This document shows positions 55,841-64,000 of a DNA stretch of 64,000 bases, in pieces (positions within the stretch are counted from its first letter, which is position 1; every line of letters starts with the position of its first letter). A program made the translations under genes and the position numbers. The stretch is from positions 78,488 through 142,487 of the forward strand of contig NZ_LXYR01000005.1 of the NCBI RefSeq assembly GCF_001650195.1. Direction: 5' to 3'. The notes beneath the pieces were generated by a model that was given only the letters and a program-made list of their open reading frames with translations, did no database searches and had not been told where the DNA came from. This DNA is from Phormidesmis priestleyi BC1401. GTDB lineage: Bacteria; Cyanobacteriota; Cyanobacteriia; Leptolyngbyales; Leptolyngbyaceae.

Positions 55841-57937
55841 ATGCAAACTCCACAAGATTCAGATTCTCTTCAGTCTTCCCGCAGCGGTAAGCGTGACTCT
55901 CGCAGACATACTCCCAAAGCCAATATGAGCGGGCTATATCAGAGAGCCATTCGCGAGGCGTTTATCAAACTCGACCCCCGTACTGAGGTTAAAAACCCAG
56001 TCATGTTTGTGGTTTGGGTAGGGACGATCGTGACCTTTCTAGTAACGCTTGACCCAAATTTGTTTGGCACTGTGCAGGCTGATCCGGGTCAGCAGCGATT
56101 GCTCAACGGATTGATCACGTTCATTTTGTTTTTTACACTCGTCTTTGCCAACTTTGCCGAAGCCGTTGCTGAAGGGCGGGGTAAAGCCCAAGCCGATGCG
56201 CTGCGCTCAACCCGATCGGATACGATCGCTCACAAACTTCTGCCCGACGGTTCGATTCAAGAAGTCAGTTCGACTGAGTTGCAGCGCGGCGATCAGGTGA
56301 AGGTGGTAGCGGGCGATATGATTCCTGCGGATGGCGAAGTCATCAAAGGGATTGCCTCTGTCGATGAGTCTGCCATCACCGGAGAATCGGCTCCGGTTCT
56401 CAAGCAGCCGGGTACAGATATTATGAGTTCGGTGACGGGTGGGACGCGCATCCTCTCGGATGAGTTAATTCTCAAAGTCGCGTCTGATCCGGGTCAAGGT
56501 TTTATTGACCGGATGATTGCTTTAGTTGAAGGCGCGGAACGAGTCAAAACCCCGAACGAAATCGCTTTGACGGTGCTGCTGACCGTTCTGACGCTGGTGT
56601 TTTTGATCGTGGTTGCAACCGTTTCGCCTTTGGCAAACTATGTACAGGCTCCGACGACGATCGCCATTCTTATTTCTCTATTAGTCGCGTTAATTCCCAC
56701 GACGATCGGCGGGTTGTTGAGCGCGATCGGGATTGCCGGAATGGATCGGGTGGCGCAGTTCAATGTGATTGCTACATCCGGTCGTGCCGTAGAAGCCTGT
56801 GGAGACATCAGCACCCTTGTTCTCGACAAAACTGGAACGATTACACTAGGCAATCGACTAGCAGATGAGTTCATTCCGGTTGATGGTCACACGGTTGAAG
56901 AAGTCGCCCAAATTGCTCTCGCTGCGAGTGTGTTTGATGAAACGCCCGAAGGGAAGTCGATCGTGATTCTAGCCGAGCGCAACAGTGCCAATATAAACTT
57001 TAATACCGACGATGCCAGCGGAGTCGAATTTACAGCCAGAACGCGCATGAGCGGAACGGACTTGCCCAACGGTAAGGAAGTGCGTAAAGGCGCAGTGGAT
57101 GCGGTTAAGGGCTTTGTGCGATCGCGCGGTGGAACAATTCCCGTTCAACTTGATGCAGCCTATGAGCGGGTTTCTCGCTTGGGGGGCACTCCGCTTGCCG
57201 TTTGCCAAGATGGCGAAATCTATGGCGTGATTTACCTCAAAGACATTGTGAAAGCGGGTCTGCGCGAACGGTTTGATCAACTCCGCCGCATGGGTGTCAA
57301 AACGATCATGCTTACAGGCGACAACCGCATTACCGCTTCGGTGATTGCTGAAGAAGCGGGGGTCGATGACTTTATTGCAGAAGCGACTCCTGAAGACAAA
57401 ATCGATGTGATTCGCCGTGAGCAAGCCGAAGGAAAGCTAGTCGCAATGACTGGAGACGGCACCAACGATGCGCCTGCTCTCGCTCAAGCAAATGTCGGCG
57501 TGGCAATGAACTCTGGTACTCAAGCTGCCAAAGAAGCTGCCAACATGGTGGACTTAGATTCTGACCCGACGAAACTGATTGACCTGGTGACGATCGGCAA
57601 ACAGCTTCTCATCACTCGCGGGGCGTTGACAACGTTCTCGATCGCCAACGATATTGCAAAATACTTTGCGATCATTCCGACCATCTTCGCAGCAGCAGGG
57701 ATTGGTTCTCTCAACATCATGGGCTTGAAGAGTCCACAGTCAGCGATTATCTCAGCGTTAATTTACAATGCGCTGATTATTCCCGCTCTGATTCCATTGG
57801 CGTTGAAGGGAGTGCAGTTCCGTCCGCTTACGGCGGATCAACTGCTGCGTCGCAATATTCTGATCTATGGGGTGGGCGGCGTAATCGCTCCCTTTATCGC
57901 CATCAAGATTATCGACGTACTGCTTCCCTTCTCTTAA
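55841..57937 (+). CDS. kdpB: Potassium-transporting ATPase subunit KdpB
   Basis: P-type ATPase of 698 aa starting at ATG 55841. The phosphorylated Asp is in [11 protein letters not shown] (about residue 329), the TGES actuator loop is intact, and the hinge reads [19 protein letters not shown]. The N-terminal extension of about 45 residues is Ser- and Arg-rich. A TTG at 55805 would add 12 residues. Next in the operon is the small KdpG/F-like gene. Confidence 0.96.
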   Translation: MQTPQDSDSLQSSRSGKRDSRRHTPKANMSGLYQRAIREAFIKLDPRTEVKNPVMFVVWVGTIVTFLVTLDPNLFGTVQADPGQQRLLNGLITFILFFTLVFANFAEAVAEGRGKAQADALRSTRSDTIAHKLLPDGSIQEVSSTELQRGDQVKVVAGDMIPADGEVIKGIASVDESAITGESAPVLKQPGTDIMSSVTGGTRILSDELILKVASDPGQGFIDRMIALVEGAERVKTPNEIALTVLLTVLTLVFLIVVATVSPLANYVQAPTTIAILISLLVALIPTTIGGLLSAIGIAGMDRVAQFNVIATSGRAVEACGDISTLVLDKTGTITLGNRLADEFIPVDGHTVEEVAQIALAASVFDETPEGKSIVILAERNSANINFNTDDASGVEFTARTRMSGTDLPNGKEVRKGAVDAVKGFVRSRGGTIPVQLDAAYERVSRLGGTPLAVCQDGEIYGVIYLKDIVKAGLRERFDQLRRMGVKTIMLTGDNRITASVIAEEAGVDDFIAEATPEDKIDVIRREQAEGKLVAMTGDGTNDAPALAQANVGVAMNSGTQAAKEAANMVDLDSDPTKLIDLVTIGKQLLITRGALTTFSIANDIAKYFAIIPTIFAAAGIGSLNIMGLKSPQSAIISALIYNALIIPALIPLALKGVQFRPLTADQLLRRNILIYGVGGVIAPFIAIKIIDVLLPFS

Positions 57938-57984
57938 GCATTTGAATCGTCATTCACTGACTCAATCTCTAAAGTGTGATCTCT

Positions 57985-58254
57985 ATGAAACGTTTCGATG
58001 TTCGACCCCCTGTTTTAACGGCTCAGATTGCTGAAGATATGACCGAAATCTGGTCTGAGTGGCGCAGACAAAAGCTCCCGCTCTACCTGTTCCTGGGACT
58101 GTGCTTCAACCTCGTCCTTGCCCCCGCTGTCTTTGCAGCAACGGGTGGAGAGATGTCTCGCAGTCAAACCTATTGGCTATCCGCACTCGGTTTAGTCACG
58201 ATCGCCCTCGCGATTTATCTATTCTTTGTCATGTTTGTACCGGAGAAGTTCTAA
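57985..58254 (+). CDS. kdpG: KdpG/KdpF-like small membrane subunit
   Basis: An 89-residue protein with two transmembrane helices. The C-terminal one (LSALGLVTIALAIYLFFVMFVPEKF) reads like the whole 29-residue KdpF of other bacteria, which stabilises the pump. The longer N-terminal part (LPLYLFLGLCFNLVLAPAVFA) corresponds to the kdpG described between kdpB and kdpC in Anabaena. ATG 57985 is chosen over the GTG three codons earlier. Its stop overlaps the kdpC ATG by one nucleotide (TAATG). Confidence 0.85.
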   Translation: MKRFDVRPPVLTAQIAEDMTEIWSEWRRQKLPLYLFLGLCFNLVLAPAVFAATGGEMSRSQTYWLSALGLVTIALAIYLFFVMFVPEKF

Positions 58255-58901
58255 TGAGTTTTACACGCGAGGCTAGTAGAGCCGTTCGATCGACGCTGGT
58301 GCTTTGGGTTTTGACTGCAATCATCTACCCCTTGGCAATGATTGCGTTTGGACAGATTGTTTTTCCGTTTCAGGCAAACGGCAGCATTATCAAGAATGCT
58401 CAAGGTCAAGACGTGGGTTCTGCCCTGATTGGTCAACCGTTTACGTCCGATCGCTATTTCAACAGTCGCCCCAGTACGACCAGCTACAGCACTGCTGATC
58501 CTAAGAAAGATGATGCTGGAGTTCTCAAAACAGGCGTATCGGGTGCGAGTAACTTAGCGCCCAGTAATCCTGCACTGCTCGATCGGATGAAGGGAAAAAG
58601 CGATCCCGATCCGACCAAAGCGATCGAGGGTGACATTCCTCGGTTGCAAAAGGCAGGGGTGAAACAACCAACAGCGGATCTAGTTTATACATCTGGATCG
58701 AGTCTTGACCCCCACATCACACCCGAAGGAGCCGCCGCGCAACTCGATCGTGTTGCCAAAGCAAGAGGACTTCAGCCCAATCAGTTGGAACCTCTGATTA
58801 GCCAAAACACCGACGGTCGATTCTTAGGTATTTTTGGTGAGCCGGGTGTCAATGTGTTGAAACTAAATCTGGCGTTAGATGCGCTCAAGCCAGCCAGCTA
58901 A
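58254..58901 (+). CDS. kdpC: Potassium-transporting ATPase subunit KdpC
   Basis: Single-pass subunit of 215 aa. The N-terminal helix (LVLWVLTAIIYPLAMIAFGQ) is followed by FQANGSIIK, GSALIGQPFTSDRYFNSRPS and TSGSSLDPHITPEGA. A longer frame upstream to 58059 lies inside kdpG and is rejected as a start. An insertion (LDRMKGKSDPDPTKAIEGD and neighbours) is longer than in many relatives. The protein-kinase gene starts 20 bp after its stop, implying co-transcription. Confidence 0.95.
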   Translation: MSFTREASRAVRSTLVLWVLTAIIYPLAMIAFGQIVFPFQANGSIIKNAQGQDVGSALIGQPFTSDRYFNSRPSTTSYSTADPKKDDAGVLKTGVSGASNLAPSNPALLDRMKGKSDPDPTKAIEGDIPRLQKAGVKQPTADLVYTSGSSLDPHITPEGAAAQLDRVAKARGLQPNQLEPLISQNTDGRFLGIFGEPGVNVLKLNLALDALKPAS

Positions 58902-58921
58902 ATCTTCAAGGTGAAATCTGC

Positions 58922-60292
58922 ATGATTAACCATCGTCGGATGACCCTGAGTGATTGTTTGAGTTTGATTCCAAACGCTTCCTCGATCGCCAAGACTCCGC
59001 TTCAAGATCGTTCTGTTCAGCCCAAAGTTTACTTAAATGAGCGCTATTGCGTTCTCGACCTGATTGGTCAGGGTTGCTTTGGGAGAACCTTCTTGGCGAT
59101 CGATGAATCTCACTCACTTCAGTCGCCTTGCGTCATCAAACAACTTTTTCTCAACGAGCAAAACACGGGTCCTCAGCAAAAAGCAGTTGAGCAATTTCAT
59201 CAAGAGGCGCTACAACTCTCTGAACTGGGAAACCATTCTCAGATTCCTCAACTGCTAGATTTCTTTGAGCAAGACGGGCATTGTTATCTGGTGCAGGAAT
59301 GGATTGACGGACAAAACCTAGAACAGGAATTGTCTGAGTCAAGTCCCTTCAATGAAGCTGAAATTCGGCAACTGCTGCATGAGTTGCTGCCTGTACTGCA
59401 ATTCATTCACGATCGTCAGGTTATCCACCGCGACATTAAGCCCGCTAATATTGTTCGTCGTGGCTGTGATAGACAACTCGTTTTAGTAGACTTTGGGGCT
59501 GCTAAGTGTCTGACGGCTACTGAGTCGGCGCACACAGGAACCCTGATTGGCAGTGCTGAATACACGGCTCCAGAACAGCTTAAAGGCAAAGCTATATTGA
59601 GTAGCGACCTCTATAGCCTGGGGGTGACTTGCTTACATCTAATGACTCAGCAATCCCCGTTTGCCTTGTTTGATAGCAGTGAAAATGCTTGGAAGTGGCG
59701 CGAATTCTTAGATGAACCCATCAGCGAATCGCTGGGATACATTTTGGATAAATTGCTGCTTTCTGCAACGAGACAACGCTATCAATCTGCATCAGAGGTG
59801 CTTGAGGATTTAGATCTCGTCGCGAAACCTGTTTTATTGAAGCGACGATCGAGCGCTAAGATAGATGAAGTGTCTGTTAGTCAAGAGCATCGCCAACTTG
59901 CATCGCTCGAAGCCGTTGCATCTTATTTACCGCTCCGGTCTGATGTTTCTGCAACTGTATTTGACTCGTCAACAAAAACTTGGCACTACGTCACTTCGTT
60001 AGAAACCTTAGATCTTGCCGAAAAAAGCACAAGTCGCTTGAGTCCTCGTTTGGCTGCTGCTGCCGCTACGCTTCCACTCCAGAAGGAAATGTCTGATGAG
60101 GAGGAAATGGCAGACATTAATGATTGCCTCAAATGGATCTGGCAGATTATCACCTTGACGATCATCACCTCGCTTGCAACAGCGACCTTAGTCATAGTCA
60201 TTGCAGCAATTGAGTCGAAGTTCTCCACGACCGCTCCAAAAGTAGAGACTGTTATGCCCGTTCAAGGGTCGGGCAGTTCAAGTCATCGCTAA
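58922..60292 (+). CDS. Serine/threonine protein kinase with C-terminal membrane helix
   Basis: Hanks-type kinase of 456 aa. The glycine loop is LIGQGCFGRTF (48-58), the ATP lysine is Lys73, HRDIKPANI holds catalytic Asp171, and DFGAAK begins at 190. The activation segment TGTLIGSAEYTAPEQL is intact, so activity is expected. A transmembrane helix (IITLTIITSLATATLVIVIAAI) lies near residue 410, with a short outside tail. It follows kdpC by 20 bp, so it may phosphorylate Kdp subunits or report potassium status. Confidence 0.9.
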   Translation: MINHRRMTLSDCLSLIPNASSIAKTPLQDRSVQPKVYLNERYCVLDLIGQGCFGRTFLAIDESHSLQSPCVIKQLFLNEQNTGPQQKAVEQFHQEALQLSELGNHSQIPQLLDFFEQDGHCYLVQEWIDGQNLEQELSESSPFNEAEIRQLLHELLPVLQFIHDRQVIHRDIKPANIVRRGCDRQLVLVDFGAAKCLTATESAHTGTLIGSAEYTAPEQLKGKAILSSDLYSLGVTCLHLMTQQSPFALFDSSENAWKWREFLDEPISESLGYILDKLLLSATRQRYQSASEVLEDLDLVAKPVLLKRRSSAKIDEVSVSQEHRQLASLEAVASYLPLRSDVSATVFDSSTKTWHYVTSLETLDLAEKSTSRLSPRLAAAAATLPLQKEMSDEEEMADINDCLKWIWQIITLTIITSLATATLVIVIAAIESKFSTTAPKVETVMPVQGSGSSSHR

Positions 60293-60394
60293 CAGAACTG
60301 CGAATTAGCACATATGGTATGTTTGGCGATCGCACTCTGGCTGCTGCGTTAGGTTAGACAGATACGATCGTCTAATTTAAGACTGAGTGTAACC

Positions 60395-60925
60395 ATGATT
60401 ATTTCTTCATCAGTTTATCTTCCGTTTCCGCGATCGATGGTCTACGCAGCCTATCGCGACAAACTAGTAGAAATGCTGCCTTATCTCCCCGATATTCAAC
60501 GCATTGAAATCAAATCTTGTCGGAAAGAAGGCACACTCACTCATTTCGTCAACGAGTGGCACGGAGGCGGCGAAATTCCACCCGTTGCCCGTGTCGTTCT
60601 TAGCGAAGCGATGCTTTCCTGGACTGATTACGCCACTTGGAACGATGCCGAGTTCACTACCGATTGGCGAATTGAAACACATGTTTTAACAGAAGCGGTT
60701 TATTGCACTGGCAGCAACCGCTTCTTAGAAGAAGGTAACGGTACTCTGATCGAAAGTAAGGGCTGTCTGATCATTGATCCTCAGAAAATCACTGGAGTCC
60801 CCCCGGTGATGAGAGGAATGGTGGCGAAAGTTGCTGAGGATGTTTTGAGTAAAAAGATTGAGCCAAGCTTGTCTCAGATGGGAAAAGGGGTTCAACAATA
60901 TTTAAAACAGTTTCAGACCGTTTAA
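60395..60925 (+). CDS. SRPBCC-fold hypothetical protein
   Basis: A 176-residue soluble protein with the START/SRPBCC pattern: SVYLPFPRSMVYAAYRDKL, then alternating strands (WTDYATWNDAEFTTDWRIET, YCTGSNRFLEEGNGTLIES) and a C-terminal long helix (GMVAKVAEDVLSKKIEP). The fold usually makes a lipid or hydrophobic-ligand pocket. Its ligand is unknown. It lies 102 bp after the kinase and 100 bp before the aspartokinase. Confidence 0.7.
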   Translation: MIISSSVYLPFPRSMVYAAYRDKLVEMLPYLPDIQRIEIKSCRKEGTLTHFVNEWHGGGEIPPVARVVLSEAMLSWTDYATWNDAEFTTDWRIETHVLTEAVYCTGSNRFLEEGNGTLIESKGCLIIDPQKITGVPPVMRGMVAKVAEDVLSKKIEPSLSQMGKGVQQYLKQFQTV

Positions 60926-61025
60926 CGCGATCGAGGCGGCTTCAAGATACAAGTCTAAGTTTGAGTATCGATTACGGTAACAGTTCTGTCACAAACGACT
61001 GTATTAGTGGTGTTTGGAAATAACG

Positions 61026-62846
61026 ATGGCTCTTATTGTTCAGAAATTTGGGGGTACGTCCGTTGGCTCGATCGAACGAATCCGTGCAGTTGCTCAACGA
61101 GTTAAACAAACGGTCAAGGCAGGTCATTCGGTAGTCGTGGTGGTCTCAGCGATGGGAAAGATGACCGATCAACTGGTAAAGTTAGCATCTGAAATCACGG
61201 CTGACCCCGATCAGCGAGAACTGGATATGCTCTTAGCCACTGGAGAGCAAGCCGCGATCGCGCTCCTGAGCATGGCATTACAAAACCTTGGACAATCTGC
61301 CGTCTCCCTCACTGGCGCACAGATCGGGATCATCACCGAAACCAAACATAACCGCGCCCATATTTTGCACATTCATACGCAGCGATTGCAGCACCATCTC
61401 AATGAAGGCAGTGTGGTTGTGGTGGCTGGGTTTCAAGGCATGACTGAATCAGACAACTGGGAAATTACGACGCTGGGGCGGGGCGGTTCAGACACGACGG
61501 CGGTTGCGTTAGCGGCTACATTAAAAGCCAATCTCTGCGAAATTTATACCGATGTTTCTGGCATTTTTAACACTGATCCGCGTTTGGTAGAAACCGCTCA
61601 ACTGATCACTGAGATTACCTGCGATGAAATGCTGGAACTAGCCAGTATGGGCGCACAGGTACTGCATCCACGATCGGTCGAGATTGCCCGTAACTATGGA
61701 ATTCCGCTAGTAGTGCGGTCTAGTTGGACAGACGATCCGGGTACCCGCATTATCCCGCCTATTCCTCAATGCTGCCCGCGTGAAATGTTAGAACTGTCTA
61801 GCTTGATTGATAGCGTCAAGTTTGACACCGATTGCGCCAAGGTGGCGGTGTTGCAGGTGCCCGATCGTCCAGGGGTAGCAGCAACGCTGTTTCATCAAAT
61901 TGCCGAACAAGCATTGAGTACAGGCTTGATACTGCAATCCATTCACGAAGACGATACGAACGATATTGCTTTTACAGTGAACCACAGGGCGCTAAGTCAA
62001 GCTCATGCTACCGCAATGGCAACCGTTCCGCTCTTAAGCGCTCAATGGGGAGATTGCACTCCGTCACCTGAAGTTTTGGTCTACCGAGATCTTGCCACCG
62101 TGACGATTATGGGAGCTGGAATGCTTGGCTATCCGGGTGTGGCGGCTCAGATGTTTACGGCGCTGGCAGATGCTGAAATTAACCTTCACCTGATCTCAAC
62201 ATCAGGCGTGAGCGTCAGTTGTGTGATTCAGGGGGTTGACTGCGATCGCGCCATCACAACATTGTGTGAAACCTTTCACGTCGCTAGTTCCCCCCTCAAA
62301 CCAGCAGCGGAACCTTGCCAACATCCATCATTCTCAGCTTCCTCCATTCGAGGAGTTGCGTTGGATCTCAACCAGGCTTGTCTCACCCTTCGTCAGATTC
62401 CCGATCGACCCGGCAAAGCAGCGCGAGTCTTTCAACTGTTGGCAGAGCAATCAATTAGTGTCGATATGATTGTTCAATCTCAGCGCCGCCAAATTACAAA
62501 CGGCAGGATCACTCGTGATATTGCGTTCACATTGCCAGAGGGGGATGTAGACGTGGCGTGTCGAGTCTTAAGGCAAGCCGCCACCGAGTTAGAGAATGCT
62601 CAAATTGAGGTCGATCGAGCGATCGCAAAAGTGAGCATCGTCGGCTCTCATTTATCTCAACAGCAAAGCAGTGCATTCAAGATGTTTACTGCGATCGCCA
62701 CACACCGAATTAACATCCAAATGATTGCGACCTCAGCCTTGAAGGTGAGTTGCGTAGTTTCTAGTGACCAAGGAGTTGAAGCATTACGGGCAGTTCATAC
62801 TGCGTTTGGACTGGCAGGTCATCACAAAATCAAAGTTCCGGCGTGA
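61026..62846 (+). CDS. lysC: Aspartate kinase
   Basis: Aspartokinase of 606 aa, first step towards lysine, threonine and methionine. ATG 61026 (MALIVQKFGGTSVG) is preferred over a TTG four codons upstream. The catalytic domain includes VVVVVSAMGKMTD and LGRGGSDTTAVALAA. About 340 residues of C-terminal regulatory region carry repeated ACT-like modules (VAVLQVPDRPGVAATLF, VTIMGAGMLGYPGVAAQMF, LTLRQIPDRPGKAARVF), the four-ACT form typical of cyanobacteria, indicating lysine and threonine feedback. Confidence 0.94.
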   Translation: MALIVQKFGGTSVGSIERIRAVAQRVKQTVKAGHSVVVVVSAMGKMTDQLVKLASEITADPDQRELDMLLATGEQAAIALLSMALQNLGQSAVSLTGAQIGIITETKHNRAHILHIHTQRLQHHLNEGSVVVVAGFQGMTESDNWEITTLGRGGSDTTAVALAATLKANLCEIYTDVSGIFNTDPRLVETAQLITEITCDEMLELASMGAQVLHPRSVEIARNYGIPLVVRSSWTDDPGTRIIPPIPQCCPREMLELSSLIDSVKFDTDCAKVAVLQVPDRPGVAATLFHQIAEQALSTGLILQSIHEDDTNDIAFTVNHRALSQAHATAMATVPLLSAQWGDCTPSPEVLVYRDLATVTIMGAGMLGYPGVAAQMFTALADAEINLHLISTSGVSVSCVIQGVDCDRAITTLCETFHVASSPLKPAAEPCQHPSFSASSIRGVALDLNQACLTLRQIPDRPGKAARVFQLLAEQSISVDMIVQSQRRQITNGRITRDIAFTLPEGDVDVACRVLRQAATELENAQIEVDRAIAKVSIVGSHLSQQQSSAFKMFTAIATHRINIQMIATSALKVSCVVSSDQGVEALRAVHTAFGLAGHHKIKVPA

Positions 62847-63048
62847 CCTATTCTAGGCGCTCACGTTTCGAGCAGAAATCGGCTGTGTTTAAAGATTAGT
62901 AAACTGCGTTTAGGCAATCTAAACACTTTGTTTATATCAAATTACTCTTGAGTCAAGTAACTTTACAATGCTACATTCACAGTATCAACTGAGTCAGTTA
63001 GATCTGGATCTCTTCATCAATTCCAGTGCGACAAAGAATGAGGCAACA

Positions 63049-63351
63049 ATGACCGCCAAAGACGAGTTTCTACACCCACGATCGCGCTACCACGGTCAAA
63101 TCAAGCCAGAAGAGTTGGTCTTTAATGCCAACTTGCAAGAATTTACTCAACGCATCAGTTTTATCTGTAATCTGCAAACGAACGGTAAGCTTTCGGCTGA
63201 AGCGTCTTATCAACAGGTTAAAGACCTTTGGCAACAGCTAGAGCGCACCAGCAATTCGCTAAAAATTACAGAAAGAGTTTCTCATGCTTCACCCCAATGG
63301 GAGGATTATAAAGTTGTATCCATCACCTCTGATGTTCGATCGTACTTATGA
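63049..63351 (+). CDS. Small conserved cyanobacterial protein
   Basis: A soluble protein whose conserved core is DEFLHPRSRYHGQIKPEELV, NANLQEFTQRISFICNLQTN and GKLSAEASYQQVKDLWQQL. This matches a short cyanobacterial family of unknown function (DUF7219-like, from memory). ATG 63049 (MTAKDEFLHP, 100 aa) is preferred; an ATG at 62968 would add 27 unconserved residues. Its 3' end overlaps the KdpD-like start by 20 bp, indicating coupling. Confidence 0.6.
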   Translation: MTAKDEFLHPRSRYHGQIKPEELVFNANLQEFTQRISFICNLQTNGKLSAEASYQQVKDLWQQLERTSNSLKITERVSHASPQWEDYKVVSITSDVRSYL

Positions 63352-63922
63352 ACACGTTGCCCGTCGAGGCAAACACAAAATCTTCATCGGCATGGCTCCT
63401 GGGGTCGGCAAAACCTATCGGATGCTGGACGAAGCTTATCGCCTCAAACAAGCCGGGGTTGATGTCGTGATTGGGCTGCTAGAAACCCACGATCGTCAAG
63501 ACACCTTGGATAAAGCAATAGGCTTAGAAGTCCTTCTACGTAAAACGATTGTTCGAGGTGGATTAATCTTCAGCGAACTCGACACCGATGCTGTGCTTGC
63601 CCGTCAACCTCGGCTCGTCTTGATTGACGAACTCGCCCATCCCAACCTTCCAGGTGCCAAGCAAGACCAGCGCTATCAAGATATTGAAGCGATTTTGGCA
63701 GCAGGCATTGATGTTTACTCCACTGTCAACATTCAACACTTAGAGCATTTGAGCGATCGCGTCACCCAAATTACCGGAATTCGTACACAAGGATGCCTCC
63801 CAGAATGTTTATTGGACAACGCTGATTCAGTCGTTGTGGTAGATGTCACACCAGAAACGCTAGAAACGCGGCTGCTGACCGGAAAGATCTGTCCACCTGA
63901 GAAGGGTGCGACCTCTATTTGA
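63332..63922 (+). CDS. kdpD: KdpD-like sensor domain protein (N-terminal domain only)
   Basis: Cytoplasmic KdpD domain of 196 aa from ATG 63332. Walker A is GMAPGVGKTYRML, followed by VVIGLLETHDRQDT, LVLIDELAHPNLPGAK, YSTVNIQHLEHLSD and VVVDVTPETLETRLL. It ends GKICPPEKGATSI, just after the conserved GKIxxPEK, without the universal-stress-like, membrane or kinase domains. Cyanobacterial KdpDs lack the kinase half but usually keep more than this. The other two frames downstream show no continuation. How it signals without a kinase is unknown; it could sense or bind c-di-AMP, as other KdpDs do through a domain that is missing here. Confidence 0.85.
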   Translation: MFDRTYEHVARRGKHKIFIGMAPGVGKTYRMLDEAYRLKQAGVDVVIGLLETHDRQDTLDKAIGLEVLLRKTIVRGGLIFSELDTDAVLARQPRLVLIDELAHPNLPGAKQDQRYQDIEAILAAGIDVYSTVNIQHLEHLSDRVTQITGIRTQGCLPECLLDNADSVVVVDVTPETLETRLLTGKICPPEKGATSI

Positions 63923-64000
63923 TACTATTAGAGGGCAACGGAAAAGCCGTATTGATTCAGTTTGTTCCAGAATTGATCCCAACGCGTTGAGGTCAAGACC

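Noticed and set aside
58059..58253. Upstream extension of the kdpC reading frame
   Set aside because: It runs inside kdpG in another frame and is not protein-like; KdpC homology begins at the ATG at 58254.
63923..64000. Frameshifted continuation of kdpD
   Set aside because: Neither of the other two frames shows the expected FFxxxNLxALRELALR region, so a simple frameshift is not supported by what is visible.

Overview
The window is chromosomal DNA from a cyanobacterium, most likely a filamentous Leptolyngbya-like lineage. The evidence is the very frequent HIP1 octamer GCGATCGC, genes specific to oxygenic phototrophs (psbQ/CyanoQ, ndhN, ldpA, ycf45), a cyanobacterial kdp operon with a reduced KdpD, many Uma2 (DUF820) genes, and a nucA/nuiA pair like that of Nostoc. 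I see no rRNA, tRNA, CRISPR array, prophage or full-length insertion sequence.

Layout. 1-13 kb: a LysM/M23 peptidase, a NarL-type response regulator, an acyltransferase, glgA, then an accessory patch (Uma2, a RelE-like toxin with its antitoxin, DUF29, HicAB) around hemC, followed by an FAD oxidase, psbQ, purT and an alkyltransferase. 13-24 kb: core genes ndhN, ldpA, ycf45, hisC, secG, gpmI and an ABC-F protein. 24.7-28 kb: a three-gene operon encoding two BrxC/BrxD-like (DUF2791-like) P-loop ATPases and an unknown partner; this is the best candidate for an undescribed system. 28-39 kb: a VOC protein, an aminotransferase, rlpA, a Crp/Fnr regulator, a J-domain protein, a HindVP-type restriction-modification pair, and a lysA-cdaA-uppS cluster. 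39.6-53.6 kb: clpC, mscL, a DUF790 (Bax1-like) nuclease and an XPB-like helicase separated by Uma2 and the nuclease/inhibitor pair nucA-nuiA, two more Uma2 genes, a lytic transglycosylase and pepA. 54-64 kb: kdpA-kdpB-kdpG(F)-kdpC, followed on the same strand by a Ser/Thr kinase, an SRPBCC protein, aspartokinase, a small cyanobacterial protein and a KdpD reduced to its N-terminal domain.

Small mobile repeats are a main theme. A 161-164 bp element with about 13-bp terminal inverted repeats occurs twice in opposite orientations: once with a perfect 8-bp target duplication that contains the glgA stop codon, and once in the divergent promoter region of the Crp and J-protein genes. A different 206-bp element lies between nucA and nuiA and also has an 8-bp duplication that contains a stop codon (that of nuiA). 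Smaller palindromic repeats lie at 12.9, 17.0 and 47.8 kb. A nested-stem sequence at 18.9-19.05 kb may be an unannotated RNA, and a long AT-rich palindrome lies upstream of kdp.

Potassium and c-di-AMP biology meet here. The cyclase CdaA is encoded at 36.3 kb and the Kdp pump at 54-59 kb, with a protein kinase directly after kdpC. Cell-wall functions (M23 peptidase, RlpA, lytic transglycosylase, UppS, LysA, MscL) are also well represented. Functions come from reading motifs by eye; no database search was possible.
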